From contig JAGCPD010000010.1 of the NCBI GenBank assembly GCA_017645305.1, positions 266,052 through 330,051 of the forward strand: DNA of 64,000 nt, in the 5' to 3' direction. A program made the position numbers and the translations under genes. The notes under the pieces are model-generated. The model saw only the letters and a list, made by a program, of their open reading frames with translations. It did not search any database and was not told the DNA's origin. Below are positions 61,348 through 64,000 of this stretch, one piece after another. Within the stretch, counting starts at the first letter, position 1; the number at the start of each line of letters is the position of its first letter. This stretch comes from Bacteroidaceae bacterium (lineage in GTDB: Bacteria > Bacteroidota > Bacteroidia > Bacteroidales > Bacteroidaceae).

Positions 61348-62289
61348 ATGGAACAGAATTCTAAGATATACGTCGCCGGCCACAGAGGCATGGTGGGAAG
61401 CGCCATCGTGCGCGAGCTGCAACGCCAAGGCTACAACAATATTCTCACCCGAACCCACAAGGAACTGGACTTAACCCGTCAGGAGGCCGTTGAGAAGTTC
61501 TTCGCAGAGGAGAAGCCAGAGTACGTCTTCCTGGCAGCAGCCAAGGTAGGCGGCATCGTCGCCAACCAAAGCGCTCTTGCAGACTTCATGTACGACAACA
61601 TGATACTGGAGATGAACGTGATTCATGCTGCATGGAAGAACGGCTGTAAGAAACTGGAGTTCTTAGGCTCCAGCTGCATCTATCCGAGGATGGCTCCCCA
61701 GCCCATGCCAGAGAGTTGCCTGCTCACCAGCGAACTGGAGAAGACCAACGAGGCCTACGCCCTTGCCAAAATCTCTGGTCTGAAATATTGTGAGTACCTG
61801 AACAAGCAGTACGGCACGGACTACATCAGCGTCATGCCTACGAACCTCTATGGCCCAAATGACAACTACCACCCCGAGCACAGTCATGTACTTCCCGCCC
61901 TTATCAGGAGATTCCATGAAGCCAAAGTGGAAGGCAGGGAAAGCGTCACCTGCTGGGGTGACGGCAGCCCCCTCAGAGAATTCCTCTATGTGGATGACCT
62001 CGCCAACCTCTGTGTCTTCCTGATGAACAATTACAGCGGTAATGAGACCGTGAATGCCGGAACGGGCAAAGAGCTGACCATTAAAGCCCTCACAGAGTTG
62101 GTGGCCAAAGTTGTAGGTTACAAAGGCCGTATTGAGTGGGACACCACAAGACCTAACGGTACACCGAGAAAACTACTCGATGTCAGCAAAGCCGCCAAGT
62201 TAGGCTGGACATACAAGACAGAGTTAGAAGACGGCATCTGTCTCAGCTACGAAGACTTCCTCAATAACCCCATGCGTGCTGAGCGCTAA
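61348..62289 (+). CDS. fcl: GDP-L-fucose synthase
   Basis: Epimerises and reduces the Gmd product to GDP-L-fucose with NADPH. The 313-residue protein has the GHRGMVGSAI nucleotide-binding loop, the catalytic Ser-Ser-Cys segment GSSCIYPR, the YALAK dyad near residue 137 and YGPNDNYHPEHSHVLPALI. Length and motifs are normal and no heptad insertion is present. GDP-fucose would feed surface glycan or glycoprotein fucosylation; a glycosyltransferase is not visible in the window. Confidence 0.97.
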   Translation: MEQNSKIYVAGHRGMVGSAIVRELQRQGYNNILTRTHKELDLTRQEAVEKFFAEEKPEYVFLAAAKVGGIVANQSALADFMYDNMILEMNVIHAAWKNGCKKLEFLGSSCIYPRMAPQPMPESCLLTSELEKTNEAYALAKISGLKYCEYLNKQYGTDYISVMPTNLYGPNDNYHPEHSHVLPALIRRFHEAKVEGRESVTCWGDGSPLREFLYVDDLANLCVFLMNNYSGNETVNAGTGKELTIKALTELVAKVVGYKGRIEWDTTRPNGTPRKLLDVSKAAKLGWTYKTELEDGICLSYEDFLNNPMRAER

Positions 62290-62304
62290 CGCGCTATCCA
62301 ACTG

Positions 62305-62340
62305 ACTCTAAACTTTAAACTATGAACTTTAAACTTTCAG
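62305..62340 (+). repeat. heptad tract covering the start codon of the next gene
   Basis: AACTTTAAACTATG and AACTTTAAACTTTC form two 14-nt units (four heptads). The ATG at 62322 lies inside the tract, so the N-terminal MNFKLS is repeat-derived. Confidence 0.85.
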
Positions 62341-63581
62341 GAAGACCCAAAGTCTTCGTCAGCGGTTGCTACGACCTGCTGCATAGCGGTCACGTAGAGT
62401 TCTTCCGACAGGCTGCGGAGTATGGCGACCTGTATGTCGGCATAGGTTCCGACAAGACCATTGAAGGGTACAAGCATCATAAGACCGTTTACAGCGAGCA
62501 GGAACGGCTCTTCATGGTAAAGAGCATCCGATATGTAAAGGATGCCTACATCAATCAGGGTAGTGGCATACTGGACTTCCTGCCAACACTGGACATTGTA
62601 AAGCCTGACATTCTGGTTGTAAACAGCGACGGGGACTCTTCAGAGAAGGAACGTGTTTGCCGCGAGCGAGGGATTGAGTATGTCGTACTGGAAAGAGTAC
62701 CGCAGAAAGGTCTGACAGCCCGTTCCTCCACCGATTTGAAGAAAATAGAATGCCGGATTCCCACCAGACTTGACCTTGCCGGTACGTGGATAGACCAGCC
62801 GTATGTAAGCTGTTTTGCCCCAGGTTGGGCCATCACCATCAGTCTGGAACCCACCTTTGAGGTCAGAGAGCGTTGCGGATTGAGCACCAGCACACGCAAT
62901 GTAATCAAAAAGATATGGCCCTACCAGCTCCCCAATATGGATCCCGGAATGTTGGCCAAGCTGGTGTTCTGCTTTGAGAACGACCCCGAACGCAGTGACG
63001 GTATTATTTCAGGAGCACAGGACAGCATAGGAATCTGCATACCCGGCCTCTGCCGCCACTACTATAACAAAAGGTTCTGGCCGGAGAAGATAGAGACCTG
63101 CTATGACGAGGGCATACTGAGCTGGTTGGAGAACCATTTGGTGATGATACCCATGGAGCCGCGCAAACCCGGATGCAGTGTGGTGGAGGGCAAAGACATT
63201 ACTGAACCCAAAGTGAAAGCACTGGCGAAGGCTGCAGACGACTGCTGGAATGCCATCATGGCAAAAGACCTGAATGCCTTTGCAAAGGCATACGCAGACA
63301 GTTTCAATGCCCAAACCGCCATGTTCCCTGGTATGGTAACCCCGAGTGTGACACCTGTTCAAGGAGGTCAAGAATCGCTAACCGCTAACCGCTCACCGCT
63401 CACCGAGCAAGGGGTTCGGGATGTGATTGATAAGTGGGCGGCGATGCCTGGCGTCCTTGCCTACAAAATGCCCGGAGCCGGTGGGGGAGGCTACCTCGCC
63501 TGTGTGGTAAGCGACAGTAAGCAGTTCTGCAACGAACACAGCGAAGCATTCAAACTCACAATCAGACGCCCAGGGCTTTAA
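62322..63581 (+). CDS. nucleotidyltransferase-GHMP kinase fusion
   Basis: A 419-residue two-domain enzyme. Residues 8-140 are a cytidylyltransferase-like domain with HSGH at 21-24 and a late ARSSTDLKK segment. Residues 145-415 resemble GHMP sugar kinases: RIPTRLDLAGTWIDQP at the start, SGAQDSIGI in the middle and a Gly-rich GAGGGGYLACVV near the end. By position it may phosphorylate a sugar and activate it with a nucleotide, as Bacteroides Fkp does for fucose with an unrelated transferase domain; this is inference. The loop SLTANRSPLTEQG (residues 352-364) is a heptad insertion. Confidence 0.8.
   Translation: MNFKLSGRPKVFVSGCYDLLHSGHVEFFRQAAEYGDLYVGIGSDKTIEGYKHHKTVYSEQERLFMVKSIRYVKDAYINQGSGILDFLPTLDIVKPDILVVNSDGDSSEKERVCRERGIEYVVLERVPQKGLTARSSTDLKKIECRIPTRLDLAGTWIDQPYVSCFAPGWAITISLEPTFEVRERCGLSTSTRNVIKKIWPYQLPNMDPGMLAKLVFCFENDPERSDGIISGAQDSIGICIPGLCRHYYNKRFWPEKIETCYDEGILSWLENHLVMIPMEPRKPGCSVVEGKDITEPKVKALAKAADDCWNAIMAKDLNAFAKAYADSFNAQTAMFPGMVTPSVTPVQGGQESLTANRSPLTEQGVRDVIDKWAAMPGVLAYKMPGAGGGGYLACVVSDSKQFCNEHSEAFKLTIRRPGL
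63373..63408 (+). repeat. 7-nt periodic tract in the transferase-kinase gene
   Basis: GCTAACC, GCTAACC, GCTCACC, GCTCACC in phase encode SLTANRSPLTE in the kinase half. Confidence 0.85.
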
Positions 63582-63602
63582 CCTTCGTATCATCGGACAC
63601 AT

Positions 63603-63828
63603 GTCTAACGCCTAACGCCTAGAGTCTAAAGTCTAGCGTCTAAAACGCTCTCATTACTAAAGTCTAAAGCCTAGAATGCTAACCGCTAACCGGTTCTCGT
63701 TACTAAAGTCTAGACTCTAACGTCTAACAGTAACCGCTAATTGTTCATTTTTCACTTTTCACTCTTTCACTTTTCACTCTATCGTCTAGCGTCTAAAGTC
63801 TAGCGCCTAGCGTCTAAAACGTTATCGT
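63603..63828. repeat. heptad array D
   Basis: TCTAACG/CCTAACG/TCTAAAG/TCTAGCG units, the fixed words CTAAAACG and CCGGTTCTCG, TTTTCAC/TCTTTCAC units, and a second run of TAAAGTC/TAGCGTC units ending in AAACGTTATCG. Confidence 0.9.
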
Positions 63829-63955
63829 TCCCCCAAAAGGATGGGATGGAGGTTTTTTTAGGTATCGTGAGATACCAATGAATTAAGGTCTTTGATTCCA
63901 AAGTCCCATCCATTTTAGAATACAATAAATCACAGCTCATAAGAACGCTGTTATT
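63829..63955 (+). promoter_or_regulatory. likely leader with inverted repeats
   Basis: GGTATC-GTGA-GATACC (63861-63876) forms a perfect 6-bp hairpin, and GGATGGGA (63839-63846) is complementary to TCCCATCC (63904-63911), enclosing it. It may be the leader of the next gene. Confidence 0.45.
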
Positions 63956-64000
63956 ATGATATATAAGTTCGATATACTTTTCAAGAGTAAGTTACATAAT
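63956..64000 (+). CDS. possible start of the next gene, cut by the window end
   Basis: ATG at 63956 opens a frame of 15 codons to the last base (MIYKFDILFKSKLHN) with no stop. Too short to identify; called only because it follows a structured leader after the surface-structure operon. Confidence 0.35.
   Translation, partial: MIYKFDILFKSKLHN

Noticed and set aside
1..64000. tRNA or rRNA genes.
   Set aside because: No cloverleaf or conserved rRNA words were noticed in any intergenic stretch. A dedicated search could still find a small RNA.

Overview
The window looks like chromosomal DNA of a Prevotella-like member of the Bacteroidota (order Bacteroidales). The evidence is internal. Promoters match the Bacteroidota -7 box TAnnTTTG. 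Secreted proteins end in short tails resembling type IX secretion sorting signals. There is a DUF2851 protein, an S46 dipeptidyl-peptidase, C10 and papain-like surface proteins, FimB/Mfa2 fimbrial lipoproteins, a NusG-like UpxY-type antiterminator and many polysaccharide-degrading enzymes. I see no rRNA, tRNA, CRISPR array, prophage or intact transposase.

Layout. 1-3868: end of a GH29 fucosidase, then a convergent operon DUF2851, thioesterase, dprA. 3962-9787: dapB, signal peptidase I, a degenerate signal peptidase paralogue, a WbqC-like protein, an RluA-type pseudouridine synthase and a PHP phosphoesterase. 9831-16539: a carbohydrate locus with luxS placed 2 nt behind a giant GH2/propeller fusion, a divergent AraC regulator and a GH5 lipoprotein. 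16700-19796: a Fic protein, an inverted-repeat region, a small unknown gene and GH30. 19818-28439: a long minus-strand operon (porin, imelysin, di-haem oxidoreductase, porin, haem lipoprotein, RidA-like protein, CcsA-type cytochrome assembly protein), with a divergent hemerythrin-LuxR regulator at 28650-29645. 29742-34705: GH2, PfkB kinase, patatin and porin on the minus strand. 34890-38898: DEAD-box helicase and DPP7. 39078-51501: three large secreted proteins. 51502-52734: a HepT/MntA toxin-antitoxin pair between two repeat arrays. 52735-55638: a beta-helix carbohydrate-binding protein. 56259-63581: a surface-structure operon with antiterminator, two FimB/Mfa2 lipoproteins, gmd, a four-helix-bundle protein, fcl and a nucleotidyltransferase-kinase fusion. 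63956: the first codons of a possible next gene.

The most unusual signal is a dispersed family of degenerate tandem repeats with a 7-nt period. It forms 50-280 bp arrays between genes (51510-51776, 52530-52735, 55644-55692, 55803-55968, 63603-63828). Short in-frame tracts also lie inside at least a dozen genes, in signal peptides, linkers and C-termini. Because 3 x 7 = 21 nt, the encoded peptides repeat every seven residues. Two of the arrays share a 47-bp identical block and bracket the toxin-antitoxin pair. I do not know of a described element that accounts for this in Prevotella; the nearest precedent I know is the heptanucleotide repeats of filamentous cyanobacteria.

How the genes fit together. 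The minus-strand operon at 19818-28439 combines iron-type periplasmic proteins, covalently bound haem proteins, outer-membrane channels and a cytochrome assembly factor, opposite a likely di-iron sensor. It reads as an iron or redox module. The 9831-19796 block degrades plant or fungal glycans, with a mannan-type GH5. The 56259-63581 block makes GDP-fucose and surface appendage parts under an operon-specific antiterminator.
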